From CAYHMW01 sp964357925 (GTDB lineage Bacteria > Patescibacteriota > Microgenomatia > UBA8517), in contig CAYHMW010000008.1 of assembly GCA_964357925.1 (NCBI GenBank), positions 1 to 42,402 of the forward strand: DNA of 42,402 nucleotides, in the 5' to 3' direction. Below are positions 23,875 to 32,182 of this stretch, piece after piece. Within the stretch, counting starts at the first letter, position 1, and every line of letters starts with the position of its first letter. The notes beneath the pieces were generated by a model. It saw nothing but the letters and a program-made list of their open reading frames with translations, had not been told where the DNA came from and did no database searches. The position numbers and the translations under genes are program-made.

Positions 23875-25910
23875 GAATCAAAATAGTAGACTCTCACTTC
23901 CTTGACTTTTTTTAGACAGGTGTCGACTGGAAAGAGGTCTATTCTTATGAATTTTACTTGCTGGCCGACAAATGGTTCGATGAATTTACCCTCTCGTGGT
24001 TGCGCTCCCAAATAAGACACTCTCCAATCGTCCGGTAAGTTTCCCGGCAGACGATCCCATAAGGATCCATCGCGCGAAATATAAGCAATACCATTTTCTA
24101 AAGCAGAGCACTGCTTTTCAGTATAATCTATTTCGAGTTTAGATAGACTCTTCTCCTCAAACAGTTCTATTAATAAACTGGAGTCTGATACTTTGGCTAC
24201 GGCTTTTGTATCCAACCTTTCTATCCAGGGTTTCTTTAGGTGTGCTTCGTCGTTCTTCCACATTTTTAAAATAGGGACACCGTTTACATTCGCCACGTAA
24301 ACAGGTTTCAAAAAATTTTCGAGATACATATCGTAGTAGGATCGATCTTGTGTACCTTTATTTAACATAGTAACTGCGTATTCACCCCTCTTTAGGAACC
24401 CGCTTCGTAGCACATTACTAAATACAAAATCTGTGCGTAAGAATATTGGCGGTATGTTTGGCATGAGCTCGTAGACAAATACGAGCTCTGAGTTTTCTGG
24501 TGCATTATTATTCAGCCATTCAACGGCTAACCTGTATTGTTCTCCATAGGTTTCTCCCCAGAAGGGAAAGTCTTTTTCTTTGGCGCCAGATAAACCACCC
24601 ATAAAAGAATTAAAGAAGAGTTGTTCATAAGGATGAATTTTGGTTAAGTTTGCAATATGTGTCACAAATGGCAGTAAAATAATTAACACAGCAATGTAAC
24701 TCGATGTTTTTTTAGTCAAAAATTTAAGGACAGATTTTGCTCCAAGTCCTGACAACATAGCCATTGCTGGCACGAACTCCATGATTTGTCTCACGCCTCC
24801 ATGAATGTTGGTTCCAGGTATGCTTACTCTTAAAACAGGGACGAGTAGCCAAAGGATAAAGAGCATAGATATTTTGTCTTTTTCATTGCTGTTGCGAAGA
24901 ATCGACGTCACGAACCCAACTATGGAAAGAACGATCACAATGATGGGCGTCGTGTAAATAATCGTTTGCAGAGCGTAGGTATTGGCATCGGATTTTGCTA
25001 AGCCCAAACTTTTGTAAAACCCGAACATACGCATGATTCCATGGACTGGATCTGACCAAAGATATGGCCAACTAGCAATCAAGATAATTAGTCCAATTAT
25101 TGGAATTGAAAAGAAAGTTAAAAGAAATACAAAGTTGTTTTTGAAAAAATTTGTAATTACTTTTTTCTCACTTGGGATATTTGAGAATACATAGTAAAAA
25201 AGCCAAGGAGTAATAATAAAAAAAGAAAAGATTATATTTAATTTTGTCCCTAGAGCAAGTCCAAAAAATAACCCTGCTACAAGCAGCCATTTTTTGCTTT
25301 TCGTTGTAATCCCTCGCCAGAAGGAAAAAATAAAAAAACTATAAAATGCAGTTTCTGGAATATCTTTTTCGGTATTGAAGTGCGCGTGGGACCAAAAAAG
25401 TGGATGGCTTGCTATCACTATTGCTGCAACAATCCCAGGTATTTTCCCATACAAACTTGCTCCCCACCAATAAACCAGTCCTACTAACGCTGATGCTAAA
25501 ATCAAACCGTATACTCTGTAGGAATCAATGTCATTTATAATTCGTAGCTTCTGAAAGAGAATTATATTAAAGCCTGATGATAGGATGTCACTAAGCGGTG
25601 GGTGACCATCGCCATCGTATTCAAGAAAATAATCATAAGTCAGTGAATCGTTTTGATAGATACTTCTCTTTACAATATCCTTCTTACTTGCCTCTGTATC
25701 TATGAACAAGCTTTCTGGCTTTTGCCAATAACGTATTGGCTTCGGTAAATCAGAGTAGTCCCTTTTGCCAGTGACAATGTATCGGAGGTATGCTTGGCCG
25801 CGGGGAAGGTGATTGATTGTGTCGTAATTAATGTTGTAGTTTGTGAGAGTTGCCAGGCCGAGTGCGAAGAATATAGAGCCAATTAAAAAGGTTATTTTCA
25901 TTTTTGCCAT
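23871..25910 (-). CDS. GT-C membrane glycosyltransferase (PMT/ArnT-like), copy B
   Basis: About 679 residues from ATG 25910 (ATG 25901 also possible; an upstream TTG at 25946 would overlap the preceding gene). About ten helices up to roughly residue 430. It parallels copy A block by block: RGQAYLRYI, DGDGHPPLSD, FGLALGTKLNIIF, MGGLSGAKEKDFPFWGE and a beta-rich tail with discoidin-like features in the last 110 residues. The first outer loop reads NINYDTINHLPRG, keeping the Asp but having Thr where copy A has Glu. It may therefore differ in catalysis or substrate. It likely uses a lipid-linked sugar outside the membrane. Confidence 0.82.
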   Translation of the reverse strand: MAKMKITFLIGSIFFALGLATLTNYNINYDTINHLPRGQAYLRYIVTGKRDYSDLPKPIRYWQKPESLFIDTEASKKDIVKRSIYQNDSLTYDYFLEYDGDGHPPLSDILSSGFNIILFQKLRIINDIDSYRVYGLILASALVGLVYWWGASLYGKIPGIVAAIVIASHPLFWSHAHFNTEKDIPETAFYSFFIFSFWRGITTKSKKWLLVAGLFFGLALGTKLNIIFSFFIITPWLFYYVFSNIPSEKKVITNFFKNNFVFLLTFFSIPIIGLIILIASWPYLWSDPVHGIMRMFGFYKSLGLAKSDANTYALQTIIYTTPIIVIVLSIVGFVTSILRNSNEKDKISMLFILWLLVPVLRVSIPGTNIHGGVRQIMEFVPAMAMLSGLGAKSVLKFLTKKTSSYIAVLIILLPFVTHIANLTKIHPYEQLFFNSFMGGLSGAKEKDFPFWGETYGEQYRLAVEWLNNNAPENSELVFVYELMPNIPPIFLRTDFVFSNVLRSGFLKRGEYAVTMLNKGTQDRSYYDMYLENFLKPVYVANVNGVPILKMWKNDEAHLKKPWIERLDTKAVAKVSDSSLLIELFEEKSLSKLEIDYTEKQCSALENGIAYISRDGSLWDRLPGNLPDDWRVSYLGAQPREGKFIEPFVGQQVKFIRIDLFPVDTCLKKVKEVRVYYFDS

Positions 25911-25923
25911 GCCCACTATTGTC

Positions 25924-27084
25924 TCATTCAGAGACGAAGGGTTCAACCGAAGACAGGAATTTATCTACAATCCTGTCTAGTCTAAAATCTTCCGCTAATT
26001 TATGCATTTTCTTTTTATTGCTACGTTTCATTTTTTTGGCGTTTTTGATCATCTTTAGCATAACTTTTGCGAGTGCTCTGCTATTTTCTTTGGGAAATAT
26101 ATAGCCAATATTATTCTTTCCAACAAACTCAGGCATATCCCCAACATTTGATCCAATCATCGGGAGACTTGGAAGTAGTGCTTCGGTTACTACAAGAGGA
26201 AAACTCTCACTTCTTGAGGGTATAACAAGACAGTCTGATTCTATTATGAAACCGTTGACGGTTTGCTGATCTTCAATGTAGCCTAGAATTTTGACGATTT
26301 TTTCCAAATGTAATCTCCTTATTTGATCTTTAAGTTCACTCGACATTGATCCACTTCCAATAAATGTGACTGTGAAGTTTGTGGTTTTGGTTGACAGTAC
26401 CCCGGCGGCTTCGATTAAAACGTCAGGGCCCTTAACTTTTTCTAATCTAGCAAGATAAAGAAAATTGGTTTTTTTCTTATCTAATTTTGGTTTTTTGTAT
26501 TTCTTATTTTCGATTAAATTAGACGTTGGCAAGAAAGTAGATTTAGCACCACTAAGTTTTTTTATGGCGCGGCCTATGTCATAGCTATTACCAAAGGCAA
26601 TGTCGGCATTTCTTAAAACCCTTTTCACAATCTGTCGCACAATTGGAAGTTTGGGGTAGATATAAATGTCAGAACCAAGTGCCCAAGTAGAATAATGGAT
26701 GCCAAATTTCTTTTTTGCGTACAATCCAAAAACTCCAGATGGAAAGTTCCAAAAACTAATCAAATAATCAATGTCGTTATCATTTACGAATTTAAGGACT
26801 TCTTTACAGCCCGTGCTGGTGAGTTTAATAAATTTGACCGCTGATAAAGGAGAATACATTTTCCAGTTGCCGAATTTTTCATTTCCCCCGCCCCAGTCGA
26901 ACCATGTTACCGGCACTTTCAAATCAATTTCCTTTTCTCCTCCGTAATCGGGACAGAAAACATACGGCTTTGCTTTCCTCGATAATGCGTGTGCGAAAGC
27001 ATAAACAAATCTTCCAGCATCTTTACTTTCAGTTTGTTTAGTTGGGTAATTATGCGTTAGAAGCCCTATTCTTAATTTCTTCAT
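25924..27084 (-). CDS. GT4-type glycosyltransferase
   Basis: A 386-residue GT-B enzyme. The N-terminal domain begins LRIGLLTHNYPT and contains DAGRFVYAFAHAL, as in GT4. In the C-terminal domain FLYLARLEKVKGPDVLIEA is the glycine/arginine-lysine donor-binding start, VTFIGSGSM and VKILGYIEDQ follow, and SRSESFPLVVTEALLPSLP carries the EX7E nucleotide-sugar motif. Its start overlaps the upstream epimerase by 35 bp. The probable role is sugar transfer from a nucleotide donor in the cytoplasm to a growing lipid-linked glycan; specificity unknown. Confidence 0.9.
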   Translation of the reverse strand: MKKLRIGLLTHNYPTKQTESKDAGRFVYAFAHALSRKAKPYVFCPDYGGEKEIDLKVPVTWFDWGGGNEKFGNWKMYSPLSAVKFIKLTSTGCKEVLKFVNDNDIDYLISFWNFPSGVFGLYAKKKFGIHYSTWALGSDIYIYPKLPIVRQIVKRVLRNADIAFGNSYDIGRAIKKLSGAKSTFLPTSNLIENKKYKKPKLDKKKTNFLYLARLEKVKGPDVLIEAAGVLSTKTTNFTVTFIGSGSMSSELKDQIRRLHLEKIVKILGYIEDQQTVNGFIIESDCLVIPSRSESFPLVVTEALLPSLPMIGSNVGDMPEFVGKNNIGYIFPKENSRALAKVMLKMIKNAKKMKRSNKKKMHKLAEDFRLDRIVDKFLSSVEPFVSE

Positions 27085-27913
27085 AAGTTTTTTTTAACCC
27101 TTTGTCTATACTAACTTTTGGCTTCCAATTCAATTCTTTTTTGATTTTACTTGTGTCTGCCACGGTATTCATAATTTCGTTTGGACGCATAATATCTTTG
27201 TCGATTATGGTTATTTCTCGCCTTGAAATACTTACTAACTTTTCGGCCGCTTCCCGGATAGACCAGCTTTCCCCACTTCCAAGATTATAAACTTTATACC
27301 CCTCGGTTTTTCTTATTGCTTTAAGAAATGCATTAACAACATCAGTAATATAAATAAAGTCGCGTCTTGACTTGCCACTTTGGATTGTGATTGCCGACTC
27401 CCGCGTGAGTAATTTACTTATGATTTCTGGAATCACCATATGGCCCTCTTGCCTAGGACCATAAACATTAAATATTCTAAAAACCGTAACATCTAAGCCA
27501 TATGGCTTTGAGTACACCTTGCACAACTCCTCTGCTGCCAGTTTACTAACTGCATATGGATTTTCTGCTGACAAATTATGGTTCTCATCTATTGGTAAAT
27601 ATTTTGGGTTACCATACATATAAGAGCTAGGGAAAATAAGCTTTGCACTGTGTAGTTTGCAGTATTGAAGCATATTTAATGTCCCTAGTGTGTTAACCTC
27701 GAATACTTTTTTGGGATGCTTCCATGATTTCGGGACACTGGCAATAGCTGCTAGATGTATAACAAAATCAGCTTTCGGAAGACTTGAGACATGGCGAGCT
27801 TTTCTGACGTCAAATGACTCTTTTGGAAGTAGTACATTGTAACCTTTGACCTTTAATGCCGGCACGAGATGGCTACCTATAAAGCCATCTCCTCCTGTAA
27901 CCAATATTTTCAT
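27050..27913 (-). CDS. NAD-dependent sugar epimerase/dehydratase (extended SDR)
   Basis: A 287-residue extended SDR enzyme. GGDGFIGSHL is the NAD-binding motif, IHLAAIASVP and FPSSYMYG follow, and NPYAVSKLA carries the catalytic YXXXK. FRIFNVYGPRQ and RRDFIYITDVV are the standard substrate-side blocks. It resembles UDP-glucose 4-epimerase and 4-reductases of deoxysugar routes; which reaction it catalyses cannot be told from sequence. It is 12 bp downstream of the LegB-like dehydratase, so it may act on that product, for example as a 4-reductase or epimerase. Confidence 0.88.
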   Translation of the reverse strand: MKILVTGGDGFIGSHLVPALKVKGYNVLLPKESFDVRKARHVSSLPKADFVIHLAAIASVPKSWKHPKKVFEVNTLGTLNMLQYCKLHSAKLIFPSSYMYGNPKYLPIDENHNLSAENPYAVSKLAAEELCKVYSKPYGLDVTVFRIFNVYGPRQEGHMVIPEIISKLLTRESAITIQSGKSRRDFIYITDVVNAFLKAIRKTEGYKVYNLGSGESWSIREAAEKLVSISRREITIIDKDIMRPNEIMNTVADTSKIKKELNWKPKVSIDKGLKKTYEEIKNRASNA

Positions 27914-27925
27914 AATTGATTGAAG

Positions 27926-28924
27926 TTAAATACTGTAAATTTCTGGGCGGTATCGGTGTTGGTTGCTTTCAATCCACTTGGCGGTTTTTGTAAGGCCCTC
28001 TTTAAAAGTCACTTTTTGTTTCCAATTTGTTAACTTTTTGATCTTTTTATTATCACAAATGAGTTTCCAGACTTCGCTTTTTTGTGGCCGTATTCTCTTG
28101 TTATCCAATAATACCTCTTTTTGGATGTCAAGAATATAACTAAGCATCTTATAAATGTCTCCAATGCTGTAGCCTTTCCCAGTGCCGACATTGAGTATCT
28201 CACCCAGAGTCTTCTCAGAAAGCGCAGTTTTAATAAATGCATCTGCTGTGTCTGTCGCAAAAGTATAGTCTCTCACGGGGGTAAGCGATCCTAGTTTTAC
28301 TTTCTTGGTTTTGTTTGATAAGAGCTGTGTAATAATTGTTGGAATAACAGCGCGTGCCGATTGCCTAGGGCCATAGTTATTAAAAGGGCGAAGAATGGAG
28401 ACTGGCGTGCCAAATGATAAGTAGTAGCTCATTGCTGCCTTATCTGCGCCAACCTTTGATGCAGCATAGGGAGACTGTGCTTGTAGTTCATGTTTTTCAT
28501 CCATTGGTGAGTATAAGGCTGTGCCATAAGTCTCACTGGTTGAAGTATGGACAAACCTCTTAAAGTTAGAATTGTTTTTGGCTGCCTCGAGGAGGTTAAC
28601 AGCACCAAGAATATTGGTTTCAAAATAGTGTAACGGAGCAACGTATGAATATGGTATGGCGATAAGGGCGGCTAAGTTAAAAATTATCTCTTGTTTTTGG
28701 GCAATCTTCATGCAGAAGTGAGGATCTCTTACATCTCCCATGATAATCTCGCATTTATTGTTAATGTTTTCAATCTCCGAAAGAAGTCCCCAGGATTCCC
28801 AGGAGTTGTATTGTACGAGAGCTCTGACTTTTGCACCTTGTTCAATCAACATTTCGACAAGGTGACTGCCTATAAAGCCGTCTGCTCCAGTGACCAGTAC
28901 TTTGGTGCCCTTAATTCCGCGCAT
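27926..28924 (-). CDS. LegB-type NDP-N-acetylglucosamine 4,6-dehydratase
   Basis: A 332-residue extended SDR enzyme. It carries VTGADGFIGSHL, then the LegB-specific blocks YNSWESWG, LAALIAIPYSYV, HTSTSETYGTA, QSPYAASKVGAD (catalytic YXXXK) and RPFNNYGPRQSARAVIPT. LegB homologues remove water from GDP- or UDP-GlcNAc to give a 4-keto-6-deoxy sugar. In legionaminic acid pathways the LegC aminotransferase follows; here no aminotransferase is adjacent, but a DegT enzyme lies at 14913. It is the first gene of the 28924-23518 minus operon. Confidence 0.9.
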   Translation of the reverse strand: MRGIKGTKVLVTGADGFIGSHLVEMLIEQGAKVRALVQYNSWESWGLLSEIENINNKCEIIMGDVRDPHFCMKIAQKQEIIFNLAALIAIPYSYVAPLHYFETNILGAVNLLEAAKNNSNFKRFVHTSTSETYGTALYSPMDEKHELQAQSPYAASKVGADKAAMSYYLSFGTPVSILRPFNNYGPRQSARAVIPTIITQLLSNKTKKVKLGSLTPVRDYTFATDTADAFIKTALSEKTLGEILNVGTGKGYSIGDIYKMLSYILDIQKEVLLDNKRIRPQKSEVWKLICDNKKIKKLTNWKQKVTFKEGLTKTAKWIESNQHRYRPEIYSI

Positions 28925-28947
28925 GTTTGAATTATTAAACTTTGGCC

Positions 28948-28959
28948 TATGATATCATA
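28948..28959. promoter_or_regulatory. Palindromic divergent promoter core
   Basis: TATGATATCATA is a perfect 12-bp palindrome containing TATCAT on both strands, usable as a -10 box in each direction. It lies between the divergent LegB-like gene (start 28924) and the GT2 gene (ATG 28967 or 28976). A plus-strand transcript would start around 28965, so the GT2 message could be leaderless. It could also be an operator half-site pair. Confidence 0.45.
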
Positions 28960-28966
28960 CTGGCTA

Positions 28967-29911
28967 ATGCGCAAAATGAAGAAAAAGGTCTCGATAGTAA
29001 TTCCCACTTTCAACGAAATAAAGAACGTTCCGCTTCTGACTCCTGAAATAATAAAATACATTCCAAATAAATATGATTACGAGATTATTTTTGTTGATGA
29101 TGATTCTCCTGATAACACATTTCTTGAGGTAATGAAGTTAGGGAAAAAGAACAAAAAAATTAAGGGTGTAAAAATGTATAAGAGGGCGGGCTTACAACCT
29201 TCGTTTATGGCAGGTTTTAAAGTAGCAACTGGTGCTGCCGTAATAAATATGGATGCGGACTTTCAGCATCCTCCAAAACTTATTCCTAAATTAATTGAAC
29301 TTTGGGAGAAAGGCCATGACCTTGTCGAACCAATTAAAGCCGAGGATAAACACTCATCGGGTGTTCGATTGGTCCTAAGGAATCTGGGATATAAAACGTG
29401 GGAACATCTGACTGGTGGAGTTCTTACACAGAAAGTCTCTGAATTCCGTCTAATGGATCGCGAGATAGTTAAATATATTGCCAACTCTCACGAGTCTGAG
29501 ATTTACGTCCGCGGTGTTGCAAAGCTTGCTGCGAAAAGTCCTGCTTATGTGCCGTACAGAGTGGGCAAAAGAAAGTACGGCAAATCGAACTTTAATTTAT
29601 CCCGAATGCTCGGAATATTTTTGACAGGTATCGTTTCTTTTAGCACCAAACCACTAAGGATTGCTTTGATTGTCGGATTCGTTATGCTTCCAATAAGTGT
29701 TTCTCTTATTGTTACTGACTCGCTGTGTTTTTATTTTTTTGGACTTCGCATTTTTGGCAATGTCTCTTTGATAGCATACCTCGCTCTTCTTTTACTTTGC
29801 TTTACAATTTTTTATTTAGGTGTACTGGGAGAGTATTTAGCAGTAATCTTTAGGGAGATAAAAAAAAGGCCGATTTATACAATTGGCCAAACTGTTAATA
29901 TTAGTGAATGA
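28967..29911 (+). CDS. GT2 polyprenyl-phosphate glycosyltransferase, GtrB/ArnC-like
   Basis: About 314 residues from ATG 28967. SIVIPTFNEIKNVP, FVDDDSPDNT and NMDADFQHPP (DXD) are the GT-A motifs, and SEFRLMDREIV and KYGKSNFNLSRM are typical of GtrB/ArnC/DPM-type enzymes. Two hydrophobic helices near the end (about residues 225-255 and 265-295) fit the membrane anchor of GtrB, which makes polyprenyl-phosphate-glucose or a similar sugar carrier. ATG 28976 is an alternative start; the open frame also reaches 28949, but inside the promoter palindrome. First of four genes in a plus operon. Likely donor supplier for the GT-C enzymes. Confidence 0.88.
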   Translation: MRKMKKKVSIVIPTFNEIKNVPLLTPEIIKYIPNKYDYEIIFVDDDSPDNTFLEVMKLGKKNKKIKGVKMYKRAGLQPSFMAGFKVATGAAVINMDADFQHPPKLIPKLIELWEKGHDLVEPIKAEDKHSSGVRLVLRNLGYKTWEHLTGGVLTQKVSEFRLMDREIVKYIANSHESEIYVRGVAKLAAKSPAYVPYRVGKRKYGKSNFNLSRMLGIFLTGIVSFSTKPLRIALIVGFVMLPISVSLIVTDSLCFYFFGLRIFGNVSLIAYLALLLLCFTIFYLGVLGEYLAVIFREIKKRPIYTIGQTVNISE

Positions 29912-30630
29912 ATAAGAAGTATCAGAACAACTATGCAGCTGGCAGGCCGCAGATGTATGACGTGAGCGGGCGTAGGCGGAAGGCCAAAAATATGGTTCTT
30001 GTTTTAAAGGATTACTTTGTTGGTGTTAATTTGAGAGACCTAAAACTTCTTGATGTGGGAGCGTCTAGTGGGATAATTGATGAATATCTAGCTAGGATAT
30101 TTCGTTCTGTTGATGGTATTGATATTGATAGTGTGGCTATCGAATACGCGAGGAGGAACTTCCACAGGAAAAACTTGAAATTTAAGATTGACGACGCCCT
30201 GAGTTTGTCTTTCAAAAATGACAGTTTTGATGTTGTTGTTTGTGCACATGTGTATGAGCATGTTGCAGACAAGCAAAAATTATTTAAAGAAATTCATAGA
30301 GTATTAAGGCCAGGCGGCGTGTGTTATCTTGCCGCGCAAAACAGGCTCTGGCCTCTTGAAGCTCATCATAACTTACTTTTTCTATCATGGCTGCCGAAAA
30401 ATTTAGCGAATATCTATATTAGGGTAAGGGGTAAAAAGGAGTATTACGAGGATCCGAGTACCTATTGGGGACTAAGAAGATTGGTTAGAAAATTTGGCAT
30501 TAATGACTACACACAAAAGATATTGAAAGACCCCAAAAAGTTTGGTTATGCAAATCTGAGTGTTCCAAGTCCTATCGCTGATATAACGAAATATTTTACA
30601 CCTACAATGTTCTGGGTTCTCAAAAAATGA
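29908..30630 (+). CDS. Class I SAM-dependent methyltransferase
   Basis: A 240-residue soluble enzyme. LKLLDVGASSGIIDEYL is SAM motif I, VDGIDIDSVAIEYA follows as motif II, and FDVVVCAHVYEHV with HRVLRPGGVCYLAAQN are the later motifs of the Methyltransf_11 group. A basic and aromatic N-terminus (YQNNYAAGRPQMYD) precedes the domain. Overlaps both neighbours by 4 bp, so it is translated with the GtrB-like GT2 and the deacetylase. A sugar hydroxyl is a reasonable target but is not shown by the sequence. Confidence 0.87.
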   Translation: MNKKYQNNYAAGRPQMYDVSGRRRKAKNMVLVLKDYFVGVNLRDLKLLDVGASSGIIDEYLARIFRSVDGIDIDSVAIEYARRNFHRKNLKFKIDDALSLSFKNDSFDVVVCAHVYEHVADKQKLFKEIHRVLRPGGVCYLAAQNRLWPLEAHHNLLFLSWLPKNLANIYIRVRGKKEYYEDPSTYWGLRRLVRKFGINDYTQKILKDPKKFGYANLSVPSPIADITKYFTPTMFWVLKK

Positions 30631-31448
30631 TAGAGAAAGGCACATTCTGCCTATCATTTGATTTTGAACTATTGTGGGGACGGAAAGATTTGGACTATTC
30701 ATCGTTTGTTCCGAGGGCACGGAAAACACGAAAGGTAATTCCACGAATACTTGCGTTGCTGAAGAAATATGATGTTCCTGCAACATGGGCCACAGTTGGT
30801 GAGCTTTTCAATAAACCCACAAAAGAGAAGGATTCAGATTTATGGCATGCACCGGATCTCATAAACAAAATTAAAAGAGTGAAGGAACAAGAAATTGGGA
30901 CACACACATATTCACACGAAATATTCGACAAAATAAGTAAAACTACAGCAGATAGCGAACTTAAAAGTGTATTTAAGAGGCATAAACCTCAATCTTTTGT
31001 ATTTCCTAGAAACAGGATTGGTCATTTAGACGTTTTAAGAAAATATAAAATAAAGTCATATAGAGGACCTGATAGATTTGATTTTGAGTTGCTCAAGACT
31101 TACAAGTACGTAAAGCTCTTTGAGATGCTGTCGACTCCAAGGGTGAGTAACCCAGTGGTGGAGCAGGGTATTGTAAATATTCCTGGTTCCATGTATTTCT
31201 TATCTGCAAGAGGTGTGAGGAAACACATGCCATTCGGCTTTAGGACAGGGTTTGCCAAACGAGGGATTGATCGGGCAATTGCAACAAAAAAGGTTTTTCA
31301 TATGTGGACTCATCCAATTGATTTCGCCGATGATAGCAATCGCTTGCTTGCGGAGTTTGGCGAAATACTGCAATACGCCAGTAAACAACGCTCTCTTGGA
31401 AAATTGCAAATCAAAAACATGCAGCAGATTGCAAGAGATTGCCTATGA
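30627..31448 (+). CDS. Polysaccharide deacetylase family protein (NodB homology)
   Basis: A 273-residue protein without signal peptide, so acting in the cytoplasm. The NodB-fold motifs are present: SFDFE (motif 1; DFE in place of DD, as in one branch), ATWATVG, EIGTHTYSHE (motif 2, HTYSH metal site), SFVFPRN and, near the C-terminus, HMWTHPIDF. The family removes N- or O-acetyl groups from sugars with a divalent metal. Being intracellular suggests action on a lipid-linked or nucleotide-linked intermediate. Overlaps the two methyltransferases by 4 bp each side. Confidence 0.88.
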   Translation: MIEKGTFCLSFDFELLWGRKDLDYSSFVPRARKTRKVIPRILALLKKYDVPATWATVGELFNKPTKEKDSDLWHAPDLINKIKRVKEQEIGTHTYSHEIFDKISKTTADSELKSVFKRHKPQSFVFPRNRIGHLDVLRKYKIKSYRGPDRFDFELLKTYKYVKLFEMLSTPRVSNPVVEQGIVNIPGSMYFLSARGVRKHMPFGFRTGFAKRGIDRAIATKKVFHMWTHPIDFADDSNRLLAEFGEILQYASKQRSLGKLQIKNMQQIARDCL

Positions 31449-32176
31449 AGAACTTTTGGAGTTTGTACACTGACAATCTCGGTTCCACAATTTTTCACCC
31501 CCAGTATTTTATGCTTATAGCAATTCGTGATGCAGTTAACGAGGCGAAGAAAAAAACTCGAGGGAAGTTGATTGATTTGGGGTGTGGCAGGATGCAATAC
31601 CGAGACGAGTTTGAAGCACTAGCTGAGAGCTATACCGGGCTGGACCACCCCAAAATTTCGAAAGATTACAATGGAAAATATAATCCTGAAATTTTGGCTG
31701 ACATACACAAACTACCTATAAAGAATGGGGGCTTTGACACTGCTCTAATGTTGCAAGTGATTGAGTATCTTGAGGATACTCCACGTGCTTTAAACGAGGT
31801 TTCGAGGATACTTAAGAAAAACTCCTTTCTTATAATTTCCACACCATTCATGTACCCAATTCATGACCGCGGATTTGACAGAAACAGATTTACCGATGTC
31901 GCTCTGAAATCATTACTAAAACGCGCAAAATTTAAAGTAATTAAGATAAAGCCGCATGGAAACTTCCTGCAATTTGTAACATTATCAATAAATGTATTTA
32001 TACTAAAATCTGTGAAACAAATTGGGGAGAAGCAAAAATTGTTTTTGCTATTTTTACCATTAGCCTTGGCGATTACAACATTCTTTAATATTTGCGCGAA
32101 TTTGATTTCTCATTTCACCGAAAGTAGAAATTCAGACTACATAATTAACTATTCTGTGGTTGCCAAGAGGATGTGA
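31445..32176 (+). CDS. SAM-dependent methyltransferase with C-terminal hydrophobic segment
   Basis: From ATG 31445, overlapping the upstream stop by 4 bp (an upstream TTG at 31439 is less likely), 243 residues. LIDLGCGRMQYRDEF is SAM motif I, YTGLDHP motif II, and FDTALMLQVIEYLEDTP with LKKNSFLIISTPF the later motifs, followed by a 'HD' pair in MYPIHDRGFDRNRFT, common in glycan-linked methyltransferases of this branch. About residues 195-220 are hydrophobic (FLLFLPLALAITTFFNICAN) and may seat it on the membrane. Last gene of the plus operon, 6 bp from the convergent DUF5667-like gene. Target unknown. Confidence 0.85.
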   Translation: MKNFWSLYTDNLGSTIFHPQYFMLIAIRDAVNEAKKKTRGKLIDLGCGRMQYRDEFEALAESYTGLDHPKISKDYNGKYNPEILADIHKLPIKNGGFDTALMLQVIEYLEDTPRALNEVSRILKKNSFLIISTPFMYPIHDRGFDRNRFTDVALKSLLKRAKFKVIKIKPHGNFLQFVTLSINVFILKSVKQIGEKQKLFLLFLPLALAITTFFNICANLISHFTESRNSDYIINYSVVAKRM

Positions 32177-32182
32177 TCGGAG

